A stretch of DNA of 38,006 nt, from positions 66,165 to 104,170 of the forward strand of contig JAJYWB010000012.1 in assembly GCA_021791715.1 (NCBI GenBank). Direction: 5' to 3'. The position numbers and the translations under genes were made by a program. Below, in pieces: positions 17,764 to 27,600 of this stretch; the first letter of the stretch is position 1; each line of letters starts with the position of its first letter. Source of the stretch: Planctomycetota bacterium (GTDB taxonomy: Bacteria > Planctomycetota > Planctomycetia > Isosphaerales > Isosphaeraceae). The notes below the pieces were generated by a model that worked only from the letters and a program-made list of their open reading frames with translations, did not search any database and had not been told where the DNA came from.

Positions 17764-18174
17764 TTACTTGATCGAGACCGTGGCGCCCGATTCCTCGAGC
17801 TCTTTCTTGAGCTTCTCGGCGTCGTCCTTCGAGATCCCTGTCTTGACGGGCTTGGGAGCGCCTTCGACGAGATCTTTGGCCTCTTTCAGGCCGAGAGCCG
17901 TCGCGGCGCGAACGACCTTGATCACGTTGAGCTTGTTGGCGCCGAACGATTCGAGGACGACGTCGAACTCGGTCTTGGCGGCGACGGGCTCGGCCGCGGC
18001 GCCTCCTCCTCCTCCCGCCGGCGGGGCGACGACCGCGGCCGCGGCGGCCTTGATGCCGTGAACGGTCTCGAGGTAATCCCCCAGCGCCTTCGCCTCGAGC
18101 ACGGTCAATTTGACGATCGACTCGCCAAGAGTCTTGATATGATCAGGAAAAACAGTCATTTCCGCTGTGGACAT
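17764..18174 (-). CDS. rplL: Ribosomal protein L7/L12
   Basis: The 136-residue product has the L7/L12 layout: an N-terminal dimerisation helix (to about residue 43), an Ala/Gly/Pro hinge (residues 43-65), and the C-terminal factor-binding domain beginning [20 protein letters not shown] and containing [18 protein letters not shown]. It forms the stalk of the 50S subunit and recruits translation factors such as EF-Tu. AAGGA ten bases upstream supports the ATG at 18174; an in-frame ATG five codons on is an alternative. It is preceded by rplJ with a 219-base spacer, longer than usual. Confidence 0.97.
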   Translation of the reverse strand: MSTAEMTVFPDHIKTLGESIVKLTVLEAKALGDYLETVHGIKAAAAAVVAPPAGGGGGAAAEPVAAKTEFDVVLESFGANKLNVIKVVRAATALGLKEAKDLVEGAPKPVKTGISKDDAEKLKKELEESGATVSIK

Positions 18175-18393
18175 CGGAATCGGATCCTTTCGCTTATCGT
18201 TGGAAGGCTCGCGAGTATCGACTCGTACAAACGCCGATCACTCGAAATCAAAAATATCAACGAGGGACAAAAATCATTGCGCCGCGGTCGATCGGCTCGC
18301 GTCGCCCGGCGGGCGGTTCTTCACGCTTCGGTCTCAAACGCGACGGCGGCGAATCGACCCCTCGCGGGGCCGGCGCGGTCGCTCGGCGATCGG

Positions 18394-18966
18394 TCACGCG
18401 GGGGGATTCGGGGCTCCTTCCTCGGGGGTCGCTTCGGCCGCGGCGGGTTCACCGCCGGCGCCTTCGGCGAGCGTTTGAATCTGGCCCAACAGTCCGCTCG
18501 CGGGGGCGTTCGCCAGCGAGACGACGCGCTGCACCGGGCTCATCGCCAATTGCACGACTCGCGCGATCAACGCCTCGCGGCTCGGCAACTTGGTGATCGC
18601 CTCGACCTGATCGGGACCGATCACCACGCCGTCGACCGCTCCGCCTTTAATCTCGGGCTTTTTGAGCTTCTTGACGAGCGTCGAAATCTCTTTGGCGAGT
18701 TCGGCGACTCCCGCGCCTCCCCACGCCGCGACCGACGGACCCGTCAAATACGGAGCGAGCCCGCCGAGCCCCATCCCCTCGAACACCTGCCGCGAGAGCG
18801 AATTCTTAAGAACCCGCACCTTGATCGACTTCTTTCGCAAATCGCGCCGCATCTGCGTTTCCGCGACCGCGTCCAAACCCTTGAAATCGAGGATCAAAAG
18901 CGATCGCGCGTCGGCGAAATCGTCCTTGAGCTGCTCGACCATTAGCTCTTTAACATATTTACTCAT
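18394..18966 (-). CDS. rplJ: Ribosomal protein L10
   Basis: The 190-residue product is L10, which anchors L7/L12 dimers to the 23S rRNA. The N-terminal part (KDDFADARSLLILDFKGLDA, then KVRVLKNSLSRQVFEGMGL) is typical. The C-terminus carries an Ala/Pro/Glu-rich tail after the helix that binds L7/L12. GGAACGG precedes the ATG. It follows rplA after 78 bases and precedes rplL. L10 commonly represses its own operon, but the short rplA-rplJ gap shows no structure I can assign. Confidence 0.96.
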   Translation of the reverse strand: MSKYVKELMVEQLKDDFADARSLLILDFKGLDAVAETQMRRDLRKKSIKVRVLKNSLSRQVFEGMGLGGLAPYLTGPSVAAWGGAGVAELAKEISTLVKKLKKPEIKGGAVDGVVIGPDQVEAITKLPSREALIARVVQLAMSPVQRVVSLANAPASGLLGQIQTLAEGAGGEPAAAEATPEEGAPNPPA

Positions 18967-19044
18967 GTTTTACCGTTCCAATTCGACCCGGCTCGCTCGG
19001 CCGCGGCGACGCGGGTCGTCCGTCTTGTGGGGTTCGATCGGGGG

Positions 19045-19725
19045 TTAAAGCGCGACGTGAACGCCGGGACTCATCGTCGCCGAGACCGTCACCGACCGCA
19101 GGTACGTCCCCTTGGCCGCCGCGGGCTTGAGGCCGCGCAGGTAATTGAGAAACGTAGTCACGTTTTCAATCAAGTTTTCCTCGGGGAAGCTCAGCTTGCC
19201 GACGGGAACGGCGACGTTCCCCCCCTTGTCGTTGCGGAACTCGATTTTGCCGGCTTTGAACTCGCGAACCGCCGACGTGATGTCGGTGGCGACGGTCCCC
19301 GAGCGGGGCGAGGGCATGAGCCCGCGCGGGCCGAGGATTCGACCGAGCGGACCGACGACCCCCATCATGTCGGGAGTCGCGAGCGCGACGTCGAAATCCA
19401 TCACCCCCGCCTTGATCTTTTGCGCCAGGTCGTCGCCGCCGACGATATCGGCGCCCGCGGTGAGCGCCTTCTCGGCGTTGTCTCCCTGCGCAAAGACCGC
19501 GACGCGCACGGTTTTACCGATCCCGTGCGGCAACGCGACCGAACCGCGGACGTTTTGATCGCTTTGCCGGGGATCGATCCCAAGCCGCGTTGAAACCTCG
19601 ACGGTTTGATCAAATTTTGTCGTGTTGAACGACTTCAGCCGATGGATCGCTTCGGGCAAACTGAGGATCGTCTTGACGTCGTGCTTCGCCGCCAAGGCCC
19701 GATAGCGTTTGGAATGAAAAGCCAA
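19045..19725 (-). CDS. rplA: Ribosomal protein L1
   Basis: The 226-residue product is ribosomal protein L1 of the 50S stalk base. Landmarks are [20 protein letters not shown] near residue 38, [20 protein letters not shown] and [20 protein letters not shown]. Length and motif order match the family. In many bacteria L1 represses the rplK-rplA mRNA. It lies between rplK (166 bases upstream) and rplJ. Confidence 0.97.
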   Translation of the reverse strand: MAFHSKRYRALAAKHDVKTILSLPEAIHRLKSFNTTKFDQTVEVSTRLGIDPRQSDQNVRGSVALPHGIGKTVRVAVFAQGDNAEKALTAGADIVGGDDLAQKIKAGVMDFDVALATPDMMGVVGPLGRILGPRGLMPSPRSGTVATDITSAVREFKAGKIEFRNDKGGNVAVPVGKLSFPEENLIENVTTFLNYLRGLKPAAAKGTYLRSVTVSATMSPGVHVAL

Positions 19726-19891
19726 CCGATTCGCTCCTTATTGAAGAGCTGCCGCCGTTCGCATAAGTTAAAGGTCGTTTCGCGTCGATCGCTCGACGCT
19801 CCGGCGGGCGGTCGCGCCGGAAAACGGCCGGTTTCGCTTCACCCCGACGCGGTCGCGACGCGGTCGCGCACGTCACTGCGCCGGATGCGAT

Positions 19892-20317
19892 TTATCCTTT
19901 GATCTCGATCCCCATGCTCCGCGCCGTCCCCGCGACGATCCGGCACGCGTGTTCGACGTCGCGCGCGTTGAGATCCTGAAACTTGGTTTCGGCGATCTTC
20001 TTCACCTGATCGCCCGTCACGGTTCCCACTTTCGTCTTGTTCGGCGTCGGCGATCCCGTCGCGACCCCCGCGGCCTGCTTGAGCAGAACCGCCGCGGGGG
20101 GGCTCTTGGTGATGAACTCGAACGACCGATCCGAGTACACCGTGATCACGACGGGGATCGTCGTCCCCTTCATCTCTTTGGTGCGCTCATTAAATTGCAT
20201 GACGAATTGGCCGATATTCACTCCATGCTGGCCGAGCGCCGGACCGACGGGAGGGGCGGGGGTCGCCTGGCCTCCCGGGCATTGGAGTCGAACCTGAGCC
20301 GTCATCACCTTGGCCAT
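19892..20317 (-). CDS. rplK: Ribosomal protein L11
   Basis: The 141-residue product has the canonical L11 length and sequence. The N-terminal domain contains the proline-rich [16 protein letters not shown] segment near residue 20, which is involved in factor and thiostrepton binding. The C-terminal rRNA-binding domain contains [13 protein letters not shown]. It lies 74 bases after nusG and opens the L11-L1-L10-L12 order. Confidence 0.98.
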   Translation of the reverse strand: MAKVMTAQVRLQCPGGQATPAPPVGPALGQHGVNIGQFVMQFNERTKEMKGTTIPVVITVYSDRSFEFITKSPPAAVLLKQAAGVATGSPTPNKTKVGTVTGDQVKKIAETKFQDLNARDVEHACRIVAGTARSMGIEIKG

Positions 20318-20391
20318 GAATCAAAACTCGCTAACGTTTGGGTACGGGGGTGGTAATAATCGGGGCGTAAACCGCGGGTCGATCGAGCCGG

Positions 20392-21105
20392 CTAGATCCG
20401 TTCGACTTGCCAGTATTCTAGATCGACCGGCGTCGGACGGTTGAAGATGATCAGCATCACCTTCACCTGACCGCGCGCCTCGACGACCTCTTCGACGGTC
20501 CCCTCGAAATTCTCGAACGGACCCTCCTTGATTTTGACGCGATCGCCGCGTTCGACGTCGATGCGAAGCGGCGGCGAATCTTCGGTCGAAGCCTTCGCCT
20601 GGCCGAGCATCTGGTTCACCTCGGCGTCGGTCATCTTCGTGGGTGTTCCGTGCGCGCCGACAAAATCCCCCACGCCGGGGGTCTCGCGCACCAAATACCA
20701 CGTTTTTTCATTCAATTCCATTTGAATCATAATGTAGCCGGGGTAACTTTTCCGCTCGACGATTCGCTTTTTGTTGTTGCGTATCTCGGTGATCTTCTCG
20801 GTCGGAACGACGATCCGGCCGAAATAGCGTTCAAGTCCTTGAATTTTAACGCGTCGTTCGAGCGCGTCGCGAATCGTGTCCTCGCGGCTGCTTTGCACCT
20901 TGAGAACATACCAGACGAGCTCGGGAGCGGGTTCGTCGTCGTCGAGCGTGAGCGGCGCGGCTGGGGCGGAACGAGCCGCGGCCGACTCGCCGCGACGCGA
21001 CTCGGGGGTTCGCTCGGCGGCCTCGACCGGCTCCTCCTCGGAATGCTCCGATTCGCGATCGGCCCGCTCGATTTCCTCTTCATGATCATTATCTAACACG
21101 TTCAT
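20392..21105 (-). CDS. nusG: Transcription termination/antitermination protein NusG
   Basis: The 237-residue product starts at the ATG at 21105, just after GGAAGG. The frame is open further upstream, but that part overlaps secE. Residues 1-62 are an acidic, Ser/Glu-rich, probably disordered extension absent from most NusG proteins. Residues 63-165 are the NGN domain (WYVLKVQSSREDTIRDALER, YPGYIMIQMELNEKTWYLVR, the segment that contacts RNA polymerase). Residues 180-237 are the KOW domain (RGDRVKIKEGPFENFEGTV), which binds Rho or S10. secE lies immediately upstream, as in most bacteria. Confidence 0.96.
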   Translation of the reverse strand: MNVLDNDHEEEIERADRESEHSEEEPVEAAERTPESRRGESAAARSAPAAPLTLDDDEPAPELVWYVLKVQSSREDTIRDALERRVKIQGLERYFGRIVVPTEKITEIRNNKKRIVERKSYPGYIMIQMELNEKTWYLVRETPGVGDFVGAHGTPTKMTDAEVNQMLGQAKASTEDSPPLRIDVERGDRVKIKEGPFENFEGTVEEVVEARGQVKVMLIIFNRPTPVDLEYWQVERI

Positions 21106-21158
21106 ATTAACCTTCCGCGCCGCGTAATTCGTCGTGGTGGAACAAACGAGGCGGATAC

Positions 21159-21680
21159 TCAACCCGACTGATCGCCGAAAGAACTCGTGTCGCCGAACCG
21201 AAGGACGCCGATCAAATGGAGCAAATACGACCAAACCTGATCGACGCCGAACAGAAAGAGCGCCATGATCACGACCGTCGACAACACGACCGCAGTGGCG
21301 CGACGGAGGTCGTCGCGGCTTGTCCATGAAACCTTGTTCATCTCGGCCTGGGTCGCGACGAGGAACTCGGCGAAGGGGGGATAATGGAGGATTCGGAAAC
21401 AAATCCAGCCGAAAATCAGCGCGCCGACCGCGGGGACGGAATAGCGAGTCACGGTCGCGGCGGTATCGAAAACGTCGTACGCCCGCCACGCGCCGACGAC
21501 GACGATCACCCCCATGCCGATCGCGGTCAACAACCGCGCGTTCTTCCCCTGATTCGGCTTGTAAAGATCGGTTCGAATCAGGTTGACCAAAAAGGGAACC
21601 AACCACGCCTTGCTCGACGAGCTTTTGCTCCCTCCCCCCGAATTCGCGGTTTGGGTCGAACCTTCTTTCAATTTGCCCAT
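21159..21680 (-). CDS. secE: Preprotein translocase subunit SecE
   Basis: The 173-residue product is longer than minimal SecE and appears to have three membrane segments: around residues 50-67, 80-98 and 130-150. The conserved amphipathic region FLVATQAEMNKVSWTSRDDLRRAT lies before the last one, which is the core SecE helix. The start at 21680 (MGKLKEGS) is chosen because the 18 codons of the longer frame look untranslated. SecE clamps SecY in the protein-export channel. Its place between tRNA-Trp and nusG is the standard order. Confidence 0.92.
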   Translation of the reverse strand: MGKLKEGSTQTANSGGGSKSSSSKAWLVPFLVNLIRTDLYKPNQGKNARLLTAIGMGVIVVVGAWRAYDVFDTAATVTRYSVPAVGALIFGWICFRILHYPPFAEFLVATQAEMNKVSWTSRDDLRRATAVVLSTVVIMALFLFGVDQVWSYLLHLIGVLRFGDTSSFGDQSG

Positions 21681-21834
21681 GGCGGCGGTTATCCCAATAA
21701 ATCGTGTCGATTCGCCTACGGTTCGTCTCGTCATCGCCGGTCTGATCGTCGTCTTCGCGGGTACGGCCGTTCCCGTCGCACGATCAATTCGGCCGAGTCT
21801 TTCACTCGAACCAAAACGGCGGAAACTTCAGGAG

Positions 21835-21907
21835 CACGAGCGGAGGGAATCGAACCCCCAACCGCCGGTTTTGGAGACCGGTGCTCTACCAGTTGAGCTA
21901 CGCTCGT
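21835..21907 (-). tRNA. trnW: tRNA-Trp (CCA)
   Basis: The minus strand folds into a 73-base cloverleaf: acceptor arms ACGAGCG/CGCTCGT, D stem GCTC/GAGC, anticodon stem CCGGT/ACCGG with loop CTCCAAA, and T loop TTCGATT. The anticodon is CCA. The 3' CCA end is not encoded. It lies between rpmG and secE. Confidence 0.97.
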
Positions 21908-21992
21908 AGCATGCGGAGGAGCGCTCGACCAAAATCGACCGAACCCCGCGCGGCCGGAATCATCGGACAGCGATCGACCCCGCGATCGCTCG

Positions 21993-22145
21993 TCACTTCT
22001 TCCGCGATTCCTTATGGACGGTGTGCTTGCGCTCGCGACGGCAGTATTTCTTCAATTCCAGCCGCTCGGCGCCGCGCGTCTCTTTTTGCGTCCGGTAATT
22101 CCGGTCGCCGCACGTCGTGCATTCCAACCAAACATATTCACGCAT
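21993..22145 (-). CDS. rpmG: Ribosomal protein L33 (one zinc-ribbon cysteine missing)
   Basis: The 50-residue product MREYVWLECTTCGDRNYRTQ... is L33 of the 50S subunit, in the standard place between tuf and tRNA-Trp. C9 and C12 form the first zinc-ribbon pair. In the second pair only C35 is kept: the sequence is KYCRRERKHT where zinc-binding L33 proteins have KYCPRCRKHT, so the fourth ligand is Glu. The C-terminus HTVHKESRKK is typical. Length and context leave little doubt about the identity. Confidence 0.95.
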   Translation of the reverse strand: MREYVWLECTTCGDRNYRTQKETRGAERLELKKYCRRERKHTVHKESRKK

Positions 22146-22203
22146 AACACTCTTACCTTGATTACCGCGGCTCGCCGGGGAGTCGCGTGCGCCGAGAAAC
22201 GTC

Positions 22204-22253
22204 GCCGATCGAAACGATCGGCCCGCCGTCCAGAATCACGCCGGGACGGCGGG
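22204..22253 (-). other. Two perfect hairpins in the tuf-rpmG spacer
   Basis: CCCGCCGTCC (22222-22231) pairs perfectly with 22244-22253 around a 12-base loop. Directly next to it GCCGATCG (22204-22211) pairs with 22215-22222 around AAA. They follow the tuf stop codon on the minus strand. No T run follows, so an RNA processing or stabilising role, or partial termination, is possible. Confidence 0.5.
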
Positions 22254-22286
22254 CGTTGGTGAAAATCAGCTCAAGCGTTCAATCGA

Positions 22287-23498
22287 TCACTCGATGATCG
22301 AAGTGACGACGCCCGCGCCGACGGTCTTCCCCCCCTCGCGAATCGCGAACCGGAGGTTTTGCTCCATCGCGATCGGAGTGTGCAGTTCGACCGTCATCTT
22401 GATGTTGTCGCCGGGCATGCACATTTCGGCCTCGCTGTTGTCCTCGGACAACAGATTGAGAATCTTCCCGGTGACGTCCGTCGTACGGAAGTAGAATTGC
22501 GGCTGATACCCCTTGAAGAACGGGGTGTGCCGACCTCCTTCTTCTTTCGACAGCACGTACACCTCGGCCTCGAACTTGGTGTGCGGCGTGATCGAACCCG
22601 GCTTGCAGATGACCTGGCCGCGTTCGAGGTCGTTCTTTTCAACGCCTCGCAACAAAACGCCGACGTTATCGCCCGCGATCCCCTGATCGAGAACCTTCTG
22701 GAACATCTCGACGCCCGTCACCGTCGTCGGCTTCTTGGTGCCGAAGCCGATGATCTCGACCGGATCGCCGACCTTCACCAAACCGCGCTCGATTCGACCC
22801 GTGCCGACCGTTCCACGTCCCTTGATCGAAAACACGTCTTCAATCGGCATCAAGAACGGCTTGTCGATATCGCGAATCGGTTCGGGGATGTACGAATCCA
22901 TCGCCTTCACCAGGTCGAGAATCGGCTTGGCCGCCGCGGGATCGGTCGGATTGTCGTAAGCCGGACGCGACGATCCTCGGACGATCGGAATCTCGTCGCC
23001 GGGGAACTTGTAGTGCGTCAGCAACTCGCGTAATTCGAGCTCGACGAGGTCGAGAATCTCGGGATCGTCGACCAGATCGATCTTGTTCAAGAAAACGACG
23101 AGCGCCGGCACGCCGACCTGACGAGCGAGCAAGATATGCTCACGCGTCTGAGGCATGGCGCCGTCGTACGCCGAGACGACGAGGATCGCGCCGTCCATCT
23201 GGGCGGCGCCGGTGATCATGTTTTTGATGTAATCGGCGTGCCCCGGGCAGTCGATGTGGGCGTAGTGCCGCGCCTCGCTCTCGTACTCGACGTGCGAGAC
23301 CGCGATCGTGACCGTTTTGGTCGCGTCGCGAACCGTACCCCCTTTGGCGATATCGGCGTAATCTTTTTTCTTCGCCTGCCCCTGCGCCGCCAGCACCGAG
23401 AGGATCGCCGCGGTCAGGGTCGTCTTGCCGTGGTCGATGTGCCCGATCGTGCCCACGTTGACGTGAGGCTTTGTCCGAACGAATGTATCCTTAGCCAT
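22287..23498 (-). CDS. tuf: Elongation factor Tu
   Basis: The 403-residue product starts at the ATG at 23498 ([19 protein letters not shown]); the extra 13 codons of the longer frame are not family-like. Motifs are GHIDHGKTT (G1), [16 protein letters not shown] (G3 and after), NKIDLVDD (G4) and domain 2 with [13 protein letters not shown]. The C-terminal region reads [22 protein letters not shown]-Tu carries aminoacyl-tRNA to the ribosome. The gene sits inside a tRNA cluster, the ancestral tuf context: tRNA-Thr(GGT) 217 bases upstream and rpmG downstream. Confidence 0.98.
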   Translation of the reverse strand: MAKDTFVRTKPHVNVGTIGHIDHGKTTLTAAILSVLAAQGQAKKKDYADIAKGGTVRDATKTVTIAVSHVEYESEARHYAHIDCPGHADYIKNMITGAAQMDGAILVVSAYDGAMPQTREHILLARQVGVPALVVFLNKIDLVDDPEILDLVELELRELLTHYKFPGDEIPIVRGSSRPAYDNPTDPAAAKPILDLVKAMDSYIPEPIRDIDKPFLMPIEDVFSIKGRGTVGTGRIERGLVKVGDPVEIIGFGTKKPTTVTGVEMFQKVLDQGIAGDNVGVLLRGVEKNDLERGQVICKPGSITPHTKFEAEVYVLSKEEGGRHTPFFKGYQPQFYFRTTDVTGKILNLLSEDNSEAEMCMPGDNIKMTVELHTPIAMEQNLRFAIREGGKTVGAGVVTSIIE

Positions 23499-23680
23499 AA
23501 TGCTTCGCTCTACGCCCGAAGGAAACCCGGAGGTCAAAACCGTGGGACGGGCGCCGAGCCCGGCCCTAACCGCCCCTCAATCGCGATGGACCGCTTCGGG
23601 CGGACCGTCGAGCGGCCCGGGGCCGACCGCTGACTCACACAGGGGAACCGATCCCGTCGGTTGTGACCGAGTACGCCGAC

Positions 23681-23698
23681 CGATCGAACGTTCGATCG
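23681..23698. repeat. 18-base perfect palindrome upstream of tuf
   Basis: CGATCGAACGTTCGATCG reads the same on both strands. It lies in the spacer between tRNA-Thr(GGT) and tuf, 18 bases from the tRNA 3' end. It could form a short hairpin that helps separate the tRNA from the tuf mRNA, or be a by-product of the many CGATCG words in this genome. Confidence 0.6.
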
Positions 23699-23715
23699 AT
23701 TGCGGACGACCCGAA

Positions 23716-23788
<73 letters not shown>

Positions 23789-23981
23789 CGAATTCCGCGC
23801 CTCTTTCCACTCGATTCGAAGCCGTCGAACCTCGTGAACCGCGCGTCGATGTCGATCCAAACGATGAGCAATCACTCCTGAAATACCGTCGCTTACGTGG
23901 ATAAACGCCCTAAAATAAGATCCGATTCATCCCCAACCGCGATCGCCGACTCCCAAGTCAAGGTCGGCTTCACACCGGGGA

Positions 23982-24052
23982 AGCGGGTGATGGGAATCGA
24001 ACCCACGTTGCCTGCTTGGAAGGCAGGTACTCTACCATTGAGTTACACCCGC
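23982..24052 (-). tRNA. trnG: tRNA-Gly (TCC)
   Basis: The 71-base cloverleaf has acceptor arms GCGGGTG/CACCCGC, anticodon stem CCTGC/GCAGG with loop CTTCCAA and T loop TTCGATT. The anticodon is TCC. CCA is not encoded. Confidence 0.97.
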
Positions 24053-24197
24053 GTCGAACACGTTCCACTCAAAAGGCAGAACGATCAATCCCGCGACGAC
24101 CGATCGCCCACCAATCTAGCCGCCGATATCCGCGAAATCCTCACGACTTCTCCCGGAACACTTCCGATCGATCGTCATCGCGGCGTCGACCGCGAAA

Positions 24198-24279
24198 TGG
24201 GTGGAGCAGGATTCGAACCTGCGAAGGCAGTGCCACCAGATTTACAGTCTGGCCCCTTTAGCCACTTGGGTATCCACCC
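24198..24279 (-). tRNA. trnY: tRNA-Tyr (GTA)
   Basis: The 82-base tRNA has acceptor arms GGGTGGA/TCCACCC, anticodon stem CCAGA/TCTGG with loop CTGTAAA, a long variable arm typical of bacterial tRNA-Tyr, and T arm GCAGG TTCGAAT CCTGC. The anticodon is GTA. CCA is not encoded. Confidence 0.97.
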
Positions 24280-24370
24280 TTAAGTCGTCGAACTCGCCGC
24301 CAAAAGGACAAGTACGACTCGGCTTAAGTCGGAAACGATCGTCGGCCGTTCAACCAGGCGGGCGACGCAG

Positions 24371-24443
24371 AGCTGGCGGTGAGAGTCGAACTCACAACCG
24401 TCGGTTTACAAAACCGGTGCTCTGCCGATTGAGCTACGCCAGC
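24371..24443 (-). tRNA. trnT: tRNA-Thr (TGT)
   Basis: The 73-base cloverleaf has acceptor arms GCTGGCG/CGCCAGC, anticodon stem CCGGT/ACCGA with loop TTTGTAA and T arm GTGAG TTCGACT CTCAC. The anticodon is TGT. It is the first gene of the tRNA-tuf-rpoB cluster. Confidence 0.96.
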
Positions 24444-24468
24444 AACCGTGAGGCCAGGAAAACCAATA

Positions 24469-24496
24469 AATATACCGATCACCCCCCGCCCCGCAA
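24469..24496 (-). promoter_or_regulatory. Candidate sigma-70-type promoter of the tRNA-tuf-rpoB cluster
   Basis: On the minus strand TTGCGG (24491-24496) and TATATT (24469-24474) are separated by 16 bases, and the -10 box lies about 25 bases before the 5' end of the first tRNA. Position and sequence fit a housekeeping promoter; it is read by eye only. Confidence 0.55.
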
Positions 24497-24619
24497 GAGG
24501 ATTTCCAACCGACGACTCAATTTTCCACAAAATTCGCTCTCGCCCCCGTTCGACACAAGCACCACGCCCAAGGTTCCATCACCCCGGTGCAGCATCCTAA
24601 TCGATCGACCCCCTCACGA

Positions 24620-27600
24620 TCAACTCCCCGTGAACGAAGCGCGATCTTTATCGTTCGGTTGCGTCTTGCGGAACCGAGGTTTCGGCTTCGTCGGCAATTT
24701 GGGAACCGGCGCCGACACCCCCAACCTTCCCGCGTTTCGCGAAGGCGATTGATACAGCGTGATCGCCCGCGGATCCTCGATCTCCATCGCTCCCGTCCGA
24801 TGATTATACAACACCGTCTTTCCAGGAACGCGACTCGCCGGCTGCCCGGGATGCTCGCGATCAAACACGACGACCTCGGCGCCGGGCGCCGAATACAACA
24901 TGAATAAGTCGTTCCCCGTGTCATACGTCGCGCGATCCGAAGTCGCCGCCTTCTCCCGCGTCGTCATCACCACGTTCCCCTCGGCTCTAAGGAAATTCCG
25001 TTCCTTCGGCTTGTTCGGATCGCCGCTTCGATTCGGTAATGGATCGCTGATAATATGCATCACTTTGGAAGTCATCCGGGTGAAATCCGCCGGCAATCGA
25101 TCGGGATCGAGATCGTGATATTCATCATCGACCCGCGCACGCGACGTGTCGACGTCGCCGAAGAAATCGGCCGTCCTCGATTCGAGCGCACGCCCAGGCT
25201 CGTTCGACATCGGGAACCGCCCCTCCATCCCCTCGCGAAATTGCACCTTCGTCAGCGTGAGCGGGGCGACCGGACGAGCCGCGACGGGCGCCCTCGAAGC
25301 CCCGCCGCTCAACGCCCGCGACGAATTCGCCGAAGCGAGCCCGGGCGATCGACCGCCTCGATCCGCCGCTCCCCCCCGCGCCGCCGCTCGACGATCGGCT
25401 TCAGACCCGCCGCGCGCCGCCACCCGACCCGAATTCGCCCCGTTCGTTCGATTCGCACTCGCTCCCGGAGACGACTTAAGCGGATCTCCGTCCGAATCCG
25501 ATCGGTCGTAAAGCCGAACAATCCCCGAACCCTCCGCCCAAAATCGCCCCGTCGGCTTGTCGTAAATCACGTGCTCGCTCTGGATCCGCCGCGCATTGAT
25601 CAAAACTTGCGTGATCGGATCGCGCTCCCACGTCAATAAATCCACATGCTCGCTCATCCGAACTTGAACGACCTCGGGTTGCGGTCGCGGCGCGTCGGAG
25701 TCGGCGTTCTCGTCGGCTTTCGGCGGAGCGGGCCGCGCCGGCGCCGACAAATCGGCGAACGCGATCGGACGGTCGAAATCGGGTTCCATCACCTCGCAGA
25801 ACCCGCGCGAAGTCTCGCTCTCGGCGACGACCCCTCCCCGAAACACCGCGCGCGCCGTGCCGATCTCGCCGCTCGGAAACGTCGGCATCCCCTCGAACAA
25901 CATCGACTTCACCCACGTGATCGTCAACTTCTTGGGTTTCTTGAACGCGGACGAATCGGTCGCGGCGTCTTTATTCTTAGAAATCTTTGTATCTGTTATC
26001 TTTGATTTTTGATCGGTCCTCGCGGCGGAACGTCCGGAATCGCGCGCGACCCGCGCCTCGCCGTTTGCGGTCGACGCGGCTTCACCCGCCGACTCGGCCG
26101 ATCGATTCGCGGTCGCGGCGGCCTCGCGCGCCTTCTGTTCCGCGGTGGGATCGGCGAACGGATCGTTCTCGGTCGTCATCTCGAGCTTGCCGGGTCCCGG
26201 AACGACGAGCGTGTTCGCCTTTTGATCGACGACGATCAAATCCCCCTCAAGATGACGATCGTCGCTCGTATCGACCCGCGCCCGCGGAATCTTGGGATCG
26301 GGTTTGACCGCGGGGTCGAATCGACTCACGAAAAATTTCATGAGCGACTGACTTTGCTCTTTCTTATCCTTAGATTTGGAATCATTATTCCGTTCGATTC
26401 GTTTCGAATCGCCGCGACGTTCGTCGGGACCGGCGGGTTTTTCAACCGTCCCCTGGTTCATCACGTCGATCGCCTCGCCTCGGACGTCGTTCCCCTTCGT
26501 TTTGCCGGCCTCGGGTTCCTGATGAACCTCGACTCCGCCGCGGAGCCGGGCGAGCTGGATCGACCCCGATTCCGAACCCGTTTCCTGAAGAACCTCGGCG
26601 TAAACAAGGCGAGCCCGAGCGCGAATCGCGACGGGTTTGGGCGCCTCGGCCTTCGTTTCTTCGGCCTTGGATTTCGTCTCGGCCCGTTCGTCGCGCGTCG
26701 AAGCCGCCGCATCGCCGTTCGCGTCGTTCACGACGACGGTCGTATCCTCGGCTTTTTTCGTCGAAGTCGTCGCGCCTTCGATCTCAACCCGCGCCGGCTT
26801 CGTGCTCGCCGAAGGCTCGACGAATCGGACGATCAACTTCTCGTCGGCTCTAAGATCGCGTCCCGGCGCCGTCAGATGAACGTCGTCGACCGCCTCCATC
26901 TTGACGAGCCGATACCCGCTCGACTCCGCGGGATCGCCCTTCTTCGCCGATTTCGATCGAGAAGATTTCGCCTTTTTATCTTTCGATTGAACCGCTTTCT
27001 TCGATCGAGTCGGTTCAAACTTTTCGTCGGAATCGTCGAGGTTGCGATTTTGGTTCGATCGATCGGCGTCGGTCGATCCCGGATCGGAGTCGAAATCAAC
27101 GTTCATATTTGTGTTTGATTTTGTAACTTTTGATTTGGAATCGGCCGAGGGGGAGGTCGATCGTTCGGTCGCCGCGGGATCGATTTTGGGTTCGAGCCAG
27201 GCGACGATCGTGGTGCGCGCCGCGAGCGAACCGCGTTCGGCGTCGACGACTTCGGGAAATCCCGTGAGGGTGATCCGTTTGAGCGTTTTCGCCGGGGCGG
27301 TCGGAGTCGCCGCGGCGACGATCTCGGGGCGCATCACCAACCTTTCGCCCCATTTGATCGTCCGCTCGATCGGTTTGTCGCGTTCGGGTCGGGTCTCCAA
27401 AACCCCCGGTCCGCGCGCGATCATCGACGACGGCCCGCCCGGCTGATTGTCGTCATATATTGTTACGTCTTTTGTGCGAATATCATTAATTGCCGTTGTG
27501 TTACCGTCGTCGTCGCGATCGGTTTTGACGATCTTGAGCGTCGACGACGCGTCGGCGCGGAAGTACGTTTTGTCGGGAGCTCCGAATCCCGGCTTTTCAA

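Noticed and set aside
17722..18945. A 407-codon plus-strand frame opposite rplL and rplJ
   Set aside because: Both ribosomal genes are certain on the minus strand.
26009..27118. A 369-codon plus-strand frame opposite the LptA/LptC-like gene
   Set aside because: Arg/Leu-rich antisense reading with no motif; the minus-strand gene has the operon context.
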